A stretch of 18,774 bases of DNA from positions 1-18,774 of the forward strand of contig CAZAKQ010000016.1 in the NCBI GenBank assembly GCA_964486155.1, written 5' to 3'. The stretch is from JAHITU01 sp964486155 (GTDB lineage Bacteria > Patescibacteriota > Minisyncoccia > Phycocordibacterales > UBA12079). This document shows, one piece after another, positions 1-5,522 of this stretch (positions are counted from its first letter, which is position 1; every line of letters starts with the position of its first letter). Made by a program: the position numbers and the translations under genes. The notes beneath the pieces are model-generated. The model was not told the DNA's origin. It was given only the letters and a program-made list of their open reading frames with translations, and made no database searches.

Positions 1-33
1 AATAATATTGGTAAATTCAGAGAAGTTCTTTAA
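1..33 (+). CDS. possible 3' end of an upstream gene (partial)
   Basis: The first eleven codons in frame 1 read NNIGKFREVL followed by TAA. This looks like a protein C-terminus, but the piece is too short to identify and another frame stays open slightly longer, so it could be non-coding. Nothing can be said about function. Confidence 0.25.
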   Translation, partial: NNIGKFREVL

Positions 34-50
34 AATAAAATATTCAATAT

Positions 51-105
51 ATTCAATCACCATCTGAAATTGTATCTTTGATGTAGTTTTAGATGGCGGT
101 TGAAT
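51..105. promoter_or_regulatory. long hairpin upstream of the first small operon
   Basis: ATTCAATCACCATCT (51-65) pairs with AGATGGCGGTTGAAT (91-105) across a 25-nt loop. Fourteen of fifteen positions pair as Watson-Crick or G-U. It ends 13 nt before the AAAGGAG ribosome site of the next gene. It has no U-run on the plus strand, so it may be a leader structure, a terminator of whatever lies upstream, or a DNA operator. Confidence 0.45.
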
Positions 106-130
106 ATTAATAAAATTAAAGGAGTTGATT

Positions 131-355
131 ATGAAAACAGGAGATCAATTGATCTTGAAAACTGAGTTATATAAAAAAAGAACCAGGTTCAAACCTGATT
201 TTGAGGATTTTGAAATTTATTTTTTCAATTTTGTTGGTAAAATTTCCACTAATTGTTTCTATAAAGTTACAATTGGTAAAATTTCTCAAACAAATACAGA
301 TAAAAAAGGAAGACCAATTTATAAAGCACAAATTATAGATTGGGAAAAAATATAA
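131..355 (+). CDS. small hypothetical protein, 74 aa
   Basis: I do not recognise this protein. I place the start at the ATG at 131, because AAAGGAG (118-124) lies 6 nt before it; an in-frame TTG at 125 would sit against the ribosome site. The 74 residues are basic and rich in aromatic residues, with alternating hydrophobic stretches around FEIYFFNFVGKI and FYKVTIGKI that suggest a small beta-rich soluble domain. There is no signal peptide or membrane segment. It is followed after 21 nt by another gene with its own strong ribosome site, so the two are probably co-transcribed. A real gene is likely given the ribosome site; function is unknown. Confidence 0.6.
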   Translation: MKTGDQLILKTELYKKRTRFKPDFEDFEIYFFNFVGKISTNCFYKVTIGKISQTNTDKKGRPIYKAQIIDWEKI

Positions 356-376
356 AAATCTAATTAGGGGAGTAAA

Positions 377-865
377 ATGAAAGGTAAATATTTTATAAAA
401 ATAAGTACATTTCTTATTCTGATAATTATATGTTTAGTGCTTATATTACTAAATAAATCAAATATTAACCTAAAAACACAAAGAGGATTTTTATATAAAT
501 ATCAATATCTATTAAAAAATATTGATACATGGGAAGAAGCACAACGATTATGGAAATTAAAATCTAAACAAGCTCTTCATTATCCTCCAAATACATTAAA
601 CTTTATAAAAGTGAATGCAGATAATAAAGTTTTTTATTATCTATTAGATAAAAACGATCTAATTACCTTTAAAAAACTCTTCTTATATCTCGGCTATACT
701 ACTTCAGAAAAAAAACTTGCTGAATGGTATGTTATAAATACTAGAAAAGAAGGTTTTAGAATTGACAGAGCTAAAAAAATAGCCAAAGTATTTCATCTGA
801 ATTGGGAAGAAATTGACAAAGAAATTAGATGGTTTATTTTAACCTCTAGATATAAAAAAACTTAA
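377..865 (+). CDS. hypothetical membrane-anchored protein, 162 aa
   Basis: I do not recognise the family. GGGGAG (367-372) sits 4 nt before the ATG. One strongly hydrophobic segment at about residues 7-26 (ISTFLILIIICLVLILL) follows a short basic start, so the protein is probably an N-in single-pass anchor with its bulk outside the membrane. The rest is a basic, helical-looking domain with regularly spaced Trp/Leu (EEAQRLW, LAEWYVINTRK, NWEEIDKEIRWF), and its C-terminal third resembles a helix-turn-helix-like or tetratricopeptide-like helix pair only in general composition. It lies in a probable two-gene operon with the 74-residue protein upstream and is closed by a hairpin at 892-924. Confidence 0.65.
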   Translation: MKGKYFIKISTFLILIIICLVLILLNKSNINLKTQRGFLYKYQYLLKNIDTWEEAQRLWKLKSKQALHYPPNTLNFIKVNADNKVFYYLLDKNDLITFKKLFLYLGYTTSEKKLAEWYVINTRKEGFRIDRAKKIAKVFHLNWEEIDKEIRWFILTSRYKKT

Positions 866-891
866 GTTAATAAGCTATCAATCACTTTGTT

Positions 892-924
892 GTTGGAGTG
901 TTTATTAAAAACATTCACTCCAAC
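892..924 (+). terminator. hairpin terminator after the first small operon
   Basis: GTTGGAGTG (892-900) pairs perfectly with CACTCCAAC (916-924) over a 15-nt loop, followed by TTATTATT. It lies 27 nt after the stop at 865. The U-tract is imperfect. A second short inverted repeat follows (AAGATTT 933-939 with AAATCTT 954-960). Confidence 0.55.
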
Positions 925-1005
925 TTATTATTAAGATTTTAAATATTTATTTGAAATCTTATAGTAATTAAACCTACTTGGGAACTCGGCTTCCAAGTGA
1001 AGAGA

Positions 1006-1156
1006 AATACAAGCAAAATAGTATATTTATAGAATAAGAAATTAAGTTTAGTCTTTTTATTGTTATTTTTTCTAAAATAACAATAAAAATCTCCTTCCTC
1101 GGAGATTAAATTAAATTCCTAAAAATATACTATAAATATACTATTTTGCTTGTATT
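1006..1156. mobile_element. MITE-like foldback element
   Basis: AATACAAGCAAAATAGTATA plus seven more bases (1006-1032) is repeated exactly in inverse orientation at 1130-1156, a 27-bp perfect terminal inverted repeat. Inside is a perfect 16-bp hairpin (1054-1069 with 1074-1089, 4-nt loop) and a 7-bp one (AATCTCC 1088-1094 with GGAGATT 1101-1107). The remaining arm sequences also pair partially, so the whole 151 bp can fold as one structure. There is no coding capacity and I see no clear target-site duplication. It could be a miniature inverted-repeat transposon relic or a large structured leader of rpsO, which starts 32 nt downstream. A smaller inverted repeat lies just before it (976-998). 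Confidence 0.55.
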
Positions 1157-1187
1157 AATTACCATTTAATGTTATTATTCAAGGCGT

Positions 1188-1454
1188 ATGTTAACAAAAA
1201 CAAAGAAAAATAACGCTATAAAAAAGACACAAAAACACTCAAAAGATACTGGATCTGCTGAAGTGCAAATTTCAGTTTTATCTAAAAAAATTGATGAATT
1301 AGCTTTACATTTAAAAACTCATAGAAAAGATCGTCATTCAAGAAAAGGTTTATTGCAAATGGTAGCAAATAGACGAAAACATTTAAAATATTTACAAAGA
1401 AAAAGCACTCAACGCTATAACAAAGTGATTAAAACTTTAGGTCTTAAAAAATAA
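1188..1454 (+). CDS. rpsO: 30S ribosomal protein S15
   Basis: This 88-residue protein matches the usual S15 length of 88-89. It binds the central domain of 16S rRNA, helps nucleate the small-subunit platform and contacts 23S rRNA in bridge B4. Visible family marks are the segment KDTGSAEVQISVLSKKIDEL (residues 20-39), HLKTHRKDRHSRKGLLQMV, and RRKHLKYLQRKS near residues 62-73; together these cover the rRNA-binding loops. The start is preceded by a weak AAGG (CAAGGCGTATG). It is followed directly by its own terminator, so here it is monocistronic, although rpsO is classically followed by pnp, which lies 1.6 kb further on in this window. Confidence 0.97.
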   Translation: MLTKTKKNNAIKKTQKHSKDTGSAEVQISVLSKKIDELALHLKTHRKDRHSRKGLLQMVANRRKHLKYLQRKSTQRYNKVIKTLGLKK

Positions 1455-1475
1455 AGGTCTCTACCTTTATTTTTT
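1446..1475 (+). terminator. rho-independent terminator of rpsO
   Basis: A perfect 13-bp stem (AAAAAATAAAGGT 1446-1458 with ACCTTTATTTTTT 1463-1475, loop CTCT) overlaps the rpsO stop codon. Because the stem is symmetrical with A-run and U-run it could also work on the minus strand. Confidence 0.85.
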
Positions 1476-1481
1476 AATTCT

Positions 1482-1650
1482 CAATTTTCAATTCTCAATT
1501 CTCAAGGAATTTTCAATGTTCAAATTTTCAATAACAACGAATTTTAGCTTTAGCTAAAATTCGTGTTTGGAAACCTGCCTGCCGGCAGGCAGGTTGATTA
1601 TTTTTTCATTGACTGAAAATTATGAATTGAAAATTGAAAATTTTAATATA
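1482..1650. repeat. dispersed foldback repeat, copy 1
   Basis: This intergenic repeat has a nested palindrome structure. Outer arms of AATTTTCAAT / ATTGAAAATT type surround a 12-bp hairpin (ACGAATTTTAGC 1537-1548 with its complement 1553-1564, loop TTTA) and a 24-bp perfect GC-rich palindrome centred on CCTGCCGGCAGG (1572-1595). The 51 bp from 1562 to 1612 recur at 9687-9737 with two mismatches. It fills the rpsO-NYN gap; otherwise this gap holds only the NYN gene promoter. Confidence 0.8.
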
Positions 1651-1707
1651 TAAAATTCTCAACAAAATTTATTAACTTATTAAGTTCCAAATCTTTAAAT
1701 AATAACA

Positions 1708-1713
1708 TATAAT
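1708..1713 (+). promoter_or_regulatory. -10 box of the NYN gene, leaderless start
   Basis: TATAAT at 1708-1713 ends 6 nt before the ATG at 1720, which would put the transcript start at or next to the start codon. A second overlapping TATAAT lies at 1713-1718. No clear -35 box and no Shine-Dalgarno site are present. Confidence 0.5.
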
Positions 1714-1719
1714 ATAATC

Positions 1720-2358
1720 ATGACCGTAATAAAACACAAAAAACAAAGAGTTGGTATCTTTATAGATGCTCAAAACCTTTATCATAGTGCAAGAAATTTA
1801 TACTCTGCTAAAGCAAATTTTAAACAAATAATGGAAGATGCCGTAACAGGCAGAGCTTTAATCAGAGCCATCGCCTATGTAATCACCACAGAATCAGGAG
1901 AAGAATCTACTTTTTTTGATGCTTTAGTAAAACTAGGAATTGAAACAAAAACAAAAGATTTACAAATATTCTTCGGAGGAGCTAAAAAAGCTGACTGGGA
2001 TGTAGGTTTAACAGTAGATGCTATTAAAATTGCTCCAAAATTAGATACTGTAATTATTGTTTCTGGAGACGGAGATTATATTCCGTTAATAGAATACCTA
2101 CAAACTAGTCAAGGTTGCCAAGTAGAAGTAATTGCTTTTGGAAAATCATCTTCTTCAAAATTAATTGAAGCTGCTGATGATTTTCTTGATCTTGATGACA
2201 ATCCTAAAAAATATTTAATAGGATACAGAAAAAACAACAAAAGAATTGTAAAAAAACCTGTTTTAAAAAAGAAAGGAGTTGTTACTAAAAAACCAATCCA
2301 AAAAACGAGAAGGGTTCTCAGTCCTAAAAAAGCTCAGGACGGAAGAATAATAGTTTAA
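1720..2358 (+). CDS. NYN/PIN-like domain (LabA/DUF88 family) protein, 212 aa
   Basis: This is a putative metal-dependent RNase of the NYN branch of the PIN-like superfamily. The acidic residues expected for metal binding are present: D16 in VGIFIDAQNLY (with N19), D94 and D100 in DWDVGLTVDAI, and D117/D119 in VIIVSGDGDYIPLIEYL. The NYN domain spans about residues 10-158; the remaining tail (about 160-212) is Lys/Arg-rich and probably flexible, perhaps for nucleic-acid contact. The ATG is chosen because the -10 box sits just before it. It lies between rpsO and pnp, which could point to RNA turnover, but that is inference. Substrate is unknown. Confidence 0.88.
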   Translation: MTVIKHKKQRVGIFIDAQNLYHSARNLYSAKANFKQIMEDAVTGRALIRAIAYVITTESGEESTFFDALVKLGIETKTKDLQIFFGGAKKADWDVGLTVDAIKIAPKLDTVIIVSGDGDYIPLIEYLQTSQGCQVEVIAFGKSSSSKLIEAADDFLDLDDNPKKYLIGYRKNNKRIVKKPVLKKKGVVTKKPIQKTRRVLSPKKAQDGRIIV

Positions 2359-2370
2359 ATACAAATTGAA

Positions 2371-2399
2371 TTGCAAAAGTAACACAAAATTGATACACT
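2371..2399 (+). promoter_or_regulatory. promoter of the toxin-antitoxin operon, leaderless
   Basis: TTGCAA (2371-2376), 17-bp spacer, TACACT (2394-2399); the ATG of the antitoxin is 6 nt further on at 2406. No Shine-Dalgarno site. Confidence 0.5.
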
Positions 2400-2405
2400 A
2401 ATAAT

Positions 2406-2636
2406 ATGATTAGTTCAACTAAAAAAAGATTAAATATATCATTGTCTAATGATGATAAATCTTTCTTAGAAAAAATTTCCAAGAAAGAAAAAAAACCTGT
2501 TGCTACAAAAGCCAGAGAGCTTTTAGAAATGGCGATAGAAATACATGAAGACTATCAAATTGAAAAACTTATTGAAGATAGAGAGAAAGATTCAAAAGGT
2601 AAATATGTAAAATTTGAAGATGTATGTTGGAACTAG
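2406..2636 (+). CDS. ribbon-helix-helix antitoxin (RelB-like)
   Basis: This 76-residue protein is the likely antitoxin of a type II toxin-antitoxin pair. Residues 8-14 (RLNISLS) look like the DNA-binding beta strand of a ribbon-helix-helix dimer, followed by two helices (DDKSFLEKISKKE and TKARELLEMAIEIHED). The acidic/basic C-terminus (about 50-76) is the part that would wrap the toxin. Such antitoxins usually repress their own operon together with the toxin. Its last 13 nt overlap the toxin start, which indicates translational coupling. The assignment rests on domain pattern plus context. Confidence 0.8.
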   Translation: MISSTKKRLNISLSNDDKSFLEKISKKEKKPVATKARELLEMAIEIHEDYQIEKLIEDREKDSKGKYVKFEDVCWN

Positions 2637-2923
2637 AAAAATATAATATTATTTTAAAATCAATAGTTTTATCTATTGATTTAAAAAAGATATCTAAAAA
2701 AGAAAAGATTGTTATTAAAAAAACTATTCAACAAAAACTTACAACTTACCCTGACTTATATTCTCTTCCTTTAAGAAGACCTCTGGGTAATTATAGAAAA
2801 CTAAGGATTGGTAAATATAGAGTAATTTTTAAACTAAATATAAAGAAAAAACAATGTTTAATTATAGGAATTAGACATCGAGAAGATATTTATAAAAAAG
2901 TTTCAAAAAGATTAAATAAATAA
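2624..2923 (+). CDS. RelE/ParE-superfamily toxin
   Basis: This 99-residue protein has the RelE-fold signature: two N-terminal helices, then YSLPLRRPLGNYRKLRIGKYR (about residues 46-66; key residues R53, L55, G56, Y58, R59, R62, R66), a strand VIFKL, and the ending IIGIRHREDIYKKV. The Arg-rich strand and the C-terminal HRxxIY are typical of mRNA-cleaving RelE-type toxins, although ParE-type gyrase inhibitors have the same fold. The start overlaps the antitoxin end by 13 nt. The pair ends in a strong terminator. The protein seems intact, so the module may be active. Confidence 0.85.
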   Translation: MLELEKYNIILKSIVLSIDLKKISKKEKIVIKKTIQQKLTTYPDLYSLPLRRPLGNYRKLRIGKYRVIFKLNIKKKQCLIIGIRHREDIYKKVSKRLNK

Positions 2924-2957
2924 ACACCTTAATATGTTAAGGTGTTTATTTATTTAA
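2912..2957 (+). terminator. terminator of the toxin-antitoxin operon
   Basis: A 21-bp perfect stem with TATG loop (core AAACACCTTAA / TTAAGGTGTTT), overlapping the toxin stop codon. A-rich and U-rich flanks make it plausible in both directions. Confidence 0.8.
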
Positions 2958-3013
2958 AAAAACTAGAATTTTTTAGAAAAAAAGGTATACTGAAAGTATT
3001 AATAAAATAATTT

Positions 3014-3064
3014 GCTCTTTAAATAAATAGATTTGAATTTTTTCAAGTCTGAAATTTGAAGAGC
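3014..3064 (+). promoter_or_regulatory. structured pnp leader
   Basis: An outer stem GCTCTTTAAAT (3014-3024) with ATTTGAAGAGC (3054-3064), one G-U pair, encloses an inner stem AGATTTGAA (3029-3037) with TTCAAGTCT (3042-3050). It ends 11 nt before the pnp ATG and sequesters the only purine-rich stretch (GAAGAG). A TATACT box at 2986-2991 could be the -10. In Escherichia coli, pnp is autoregulated through RNase III cleavage of a leader hairpin; a similar role here is inference. Confidence 0.5.
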
Positions 3065-3075
3065 TAAATAAAAAT

Positions 3076-5181
3076 ATGCAAACAAAAGAATATTCTCTTG
3101 ATTTAGAAGGGAAAAAATTAACAGCGCAATTTAGCGATCTAACTGACCAAGCTGATGGTTCAGTCCTTTTAAGTTGCGATGGTACTGTTGTAATGGTTAC
3201 AGCGGTGATGTCAGAAAACAAAAGAGAAGGGCAGGATTGGTTTCCGCTTTCAGTAGAATTTGAAGAAAAATTCTATGCTACTGGAAAAATTTTAGGTAGC
3301 CGTTTTATGAGAAAAGAAGGAATGCCTTCTGTTAATGCTGTTCTAAACGGAAGAATGGTTGATAGAACGATTCGGCCTCTTTTTGATTCTTCAATTAGAA
3401 ATGATATTCAAGTAGTAGCTTTAGTATTATCGTTAGGAAAATGTAGTCCTGATGTTTTGGCTATCAACGGAGCTTCAATTGCTTTAGGAACTTCAAATAT
3501 TCCTTGGGCTGGACCAGTATCAGCTATTAGAATTACTGCGGACAATTCAGATGAGTTAACTACAAATTTTGATTTAGAAATTCCAAAAGATGAAACTAAG
3601 TTAGATTTATTAGCTTGTGGAAAAGATAGAAATCTAAATATGATGGAAATCCGAGCTAATCAAGTTTCAAACGAAGTTACAGAAAAAGCTTTTCAAAAAG
3701 CGTCTGAAAAAATTGAAGAAATTCAGAACTGGCAAAAAGAAATTATTGCTGAAATTGGAAAAGAAAAAAGAATAATAGAAAAAGAGGAATTAAGCCCAGA
3801 AGCTATCAAAGATTTCCAAGAAAATTTCTCTTCAAGAATAAAAGAAGAAATTTTCGGAGAAGAAAGTAAAAAATTTATTGGGAAAATTAAAGATGAATGG
3901 CTAACTTCTTTCAAAGAAAAATTTGAAGAAGAAAATCCTTCATTAGCTTTGGCTCATTATGAAAAAGAAACTGATGACATCATTCACCAGAGAGCATTGA
4001 ATGAAGATATGCGAGTAGATGGACGAAAAATGGATCAAATCAGAACTTTAGTAGCTAAAGCAGGAACAATTTCTCCAACTGCTCATGGAACAGGAGTATT
4101 TTATAGAGGAGGAACTCATGTATTTTCTGCTCTAACTCTAGGTGGTCCAAAAGATACTCTATTATTAAATGATATTCAAAATGAAGGGATAGAGAAAAGA
4201 TATTTTCATCATTACAACTTCCCACCTTATTCAGTGGGAGAAACAGGAAGAGTTGGAGGTTTTAATAGACGGGCTATCGGTCACGGAATGTTAGCTGAAA
4301 AAGCTTTGTTGGCTGTTTTGCCAAACGAAGAAGAATTTCCTTACACTATCCGAATTGTTTCTGAATCGATGGCTTCTAATGGCTCAACCTCAATGGCTTC
4401 TACTTGTGGGAGTACTATTGCTTTAATGGATGCGGGAGTACCTATCAAAGCTCCAGTAGCTGGGATTGCTATGGGATTAATGATGGGAGATGAAAATAAT
4501 TACAAAATCTTAACTGATATTCAAGGACCAGAAGATCATTATGGAGACATGGATTTTAAAGTAACTGGAACTAGAAATGGAGTAACTGCTATTCAAATGG
4601 ATGTAAAAGTTGAAGGAGTACCAATTAAAATTCTTTCTGAAGCCCTAGTTCAAGCTGAAAAAGCTCGTTTACAAATTCTAGATGTTATTGAAGCTGAAAT
4701 TAAAGAACCTAGAAAGGATTTAGCTCCAAATGCTCCACGAATTTTGCAAATACAAATTTTACCAGAACAAATTGGAGGAGTAATTGGTTCTGGAGGAAAA
4801 ACTATTAATGAAATTAAAGACAAAACTGGAGTAGAAATTGATATTGAAGATGATGGAAGAGTATTTTTAACAGGAGATGTTAAAGGAATTGAAGCTGCTG
4901 AAAAAATTATCTCTGAATTGACTCGAGAATATAAAGTAGGGGAGAGATTTGAAGGAAAAATTATTAAAATGTTTGATTTTGGAGCTATTGTAGAAATTGG
5001 AGCTAAAACAGAAGGGATGGTGCATATTTCAGAAGTTGCTCCTTTCCGAATTGATGATATAAATAAAGTTTTGAAAGAAGGAATGACGGTGCCTGTGATA
5101 ATTAAAGAAAAAGAGAACGGAGGAAAACTAAAATTATCTATTAAAGGAGCAAATTCAGATTTTGTTAAAAAACCCGAATAA
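3076..5181 (+). CDS. pnp: polyribonucleotide nucleotidyltransferase (PNPase)
   Basis: This is the phosphorolytic 3'-5' exoribonuclease of RNA turnover, full length at 701 residues and expected to form a trimer. Order: RNase PH-like domain 1 (about 5-210, with FMRKEGMPS and RTIRPLF), helical linker (about 215-300), RNase PH-like domain 2 (about 308-540), KH (about 553-612) and S1 (about 619-690). Catalytic acids of the second domain are present in DIQGPEDHYGDMDFK as D487, D493 and K495. The KH GxxG loop is IGSGGK (G571-G574). S1 begins YKVGERFEGKI and contains DFGAIVEI and EGMVHISEV. No Shine-Dalgarno site is free in front of the ATG. It probably forms a single-gene unit closed by the 5287-5337 terminator. 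Confidence 0.98.
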   Translation: MQTKEYSLDLEGKKLTAQFSDLTDQADGSVLLSCDGTVVMVTAVMSENKREGQDWFPLSVEFEEKFYATGKILGSRFMRKEGMPSVNAVLNGRMVDRTIRPLFDSSIRNDIQVVALVLSLGKCSPDVLAINGASIALGTSNIPWAGPVSAIRITADNSDELTTNFDLEIPKDETKLDLLACGKDRNLNMMEIRANQVSNEVTEKAFQKASEKIEEIQNWQKEIIAEIGKEKRIIEKEELSPEAIKDFQENFSSRIKEEIFGEESKKFIGKIKDEWLTSFKEKFEEENPSLALAHYEKETDDIIHQRALNEDMRVDGRKMDQIRTLVAKAGTISPTAHGTGVFYRGGTHVFSALTLGGPKDTLLLNDIQNEGIEKRYFHHYNFPPYSVGETGRVGGFNRRAIGHGMLAEKALLAVLPNEEEFPYTIRIVSESMASNGSTSMASTCGSTIALMDAGVPIKAPVAGIAMGLMMGDENNYKILTDIQGPEDHYGDMDFKVTGTRNGVTAIQMDVKVEGVPIKILSEALVQAEKARLQILDVIEAEIKEPRKDLAPNAPRILQIQILPEQIGGVIGSGGKTINEIKDKTGVEIDIEDDGRVFLTGDVKGIEAAEKIISELTREYKVGERFEGKIIKMFDFGAIVEIGAKTEGMVHISEVAPFRIDDINKVLKEGMTVPVIIKEKENGGKLKLSIKGANSDFVKKPE

Positions 5182-5198
5182 TCATAAAAACATTAAAA

Positions 5199-5260
5199 CC
5201 TGCCTTTGCCGGCAGGCACTAGAATATTAAAACAAAAAACGAAAAGCTTTAGCTTTTCGT
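5199..5260. repeat. GC-rich palindrome and hairpin related to the foldback repeats
   Basis: CCTGCC (5199-5204) with GGCAGG (5211-5216) is a diverged version of the CCTGCCGGCAGG palindrome. It is followed by a 9-bp hairpin ACGAAAAGC (5239-5247) with GCTTTTCGT (5252-5260), loop TTTA. The GC-TTTA-GC tip and ACGA base match the 1537-1564 hairpin of copy 1, but the order of the two parts is reversed. Confidence 0.55.
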
Positions 5261-5286
5261 CTTCGCAAGAAAAAATCCTACATCAG

Positions 5287-5337
5287 ACAAAAATTAAAAA
5301 CTCGGGAGGTCCGACCTCCCGAGTTTTTAATTTTTGT
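5287..5337 (+). terminator. strong terminator of pnp
   Basis: A perfect 24-bp stem, 5287-5310 with 5314-5337, loop CCG, GC-rich core CTCGGGAGGT, followed by a T-run on the plus strand. The stem is symmetrical (A-rich base) and so could also stop minus-strand transcripts from the symporter gene. Outer arms (5272-5277 with 5352-5357) extend it. Confidence 0.9.
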
Positions 5338-5410
5338 TTTTTTAGACGTAAGATTTTAAGTATTATATCTATTTAGCAATAGGTGAGTATATAAATTTTA
5401 ACCTCACTAC

Positions 5411-5447
5411 TCCAGTTAACTGGAATAGTATAATGCAGTTAACTGCA
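5411..5447. promoter_or_regulatory. tandem 14-bp palindromes
   Basis: TCCAGTTAACTGGA (5411-5424) and TGCAGTTAACTGCA (5434-5447) are both perfect loopless palindromes sharing CAGTTAACTG, with centres 23 bp apart. This is a typical spacing for two dimeric protein sites on one DNA face. They lie in the 340-bp gap between the convergent pnp and symporter genes, where no promoter use is evident. Besides these, the terminator and the repeat above, I see nothing else in 5182-5522. Confidence 0.5.
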
Positions 5448-5522
5448 CTATTTTTGATTTTTATTCTATTAATACTCCTCTCTTTGTGCTCCAAGTACAA
5501 ATAATAATCTAACCACTTCTTT

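Noticed and set aside
1006..1156. Target-site duplication around the inverted-repeat element
   Set aside because: The immediate flanks (GAGA and AATT) do not match, so transposition cannot be shown from this copy.
2973..3221. Minus-strand open frame of 82 codons
   Set aside because: It is antisense to the pnp start and leader, has no ribosome site and no recognisable protein features.
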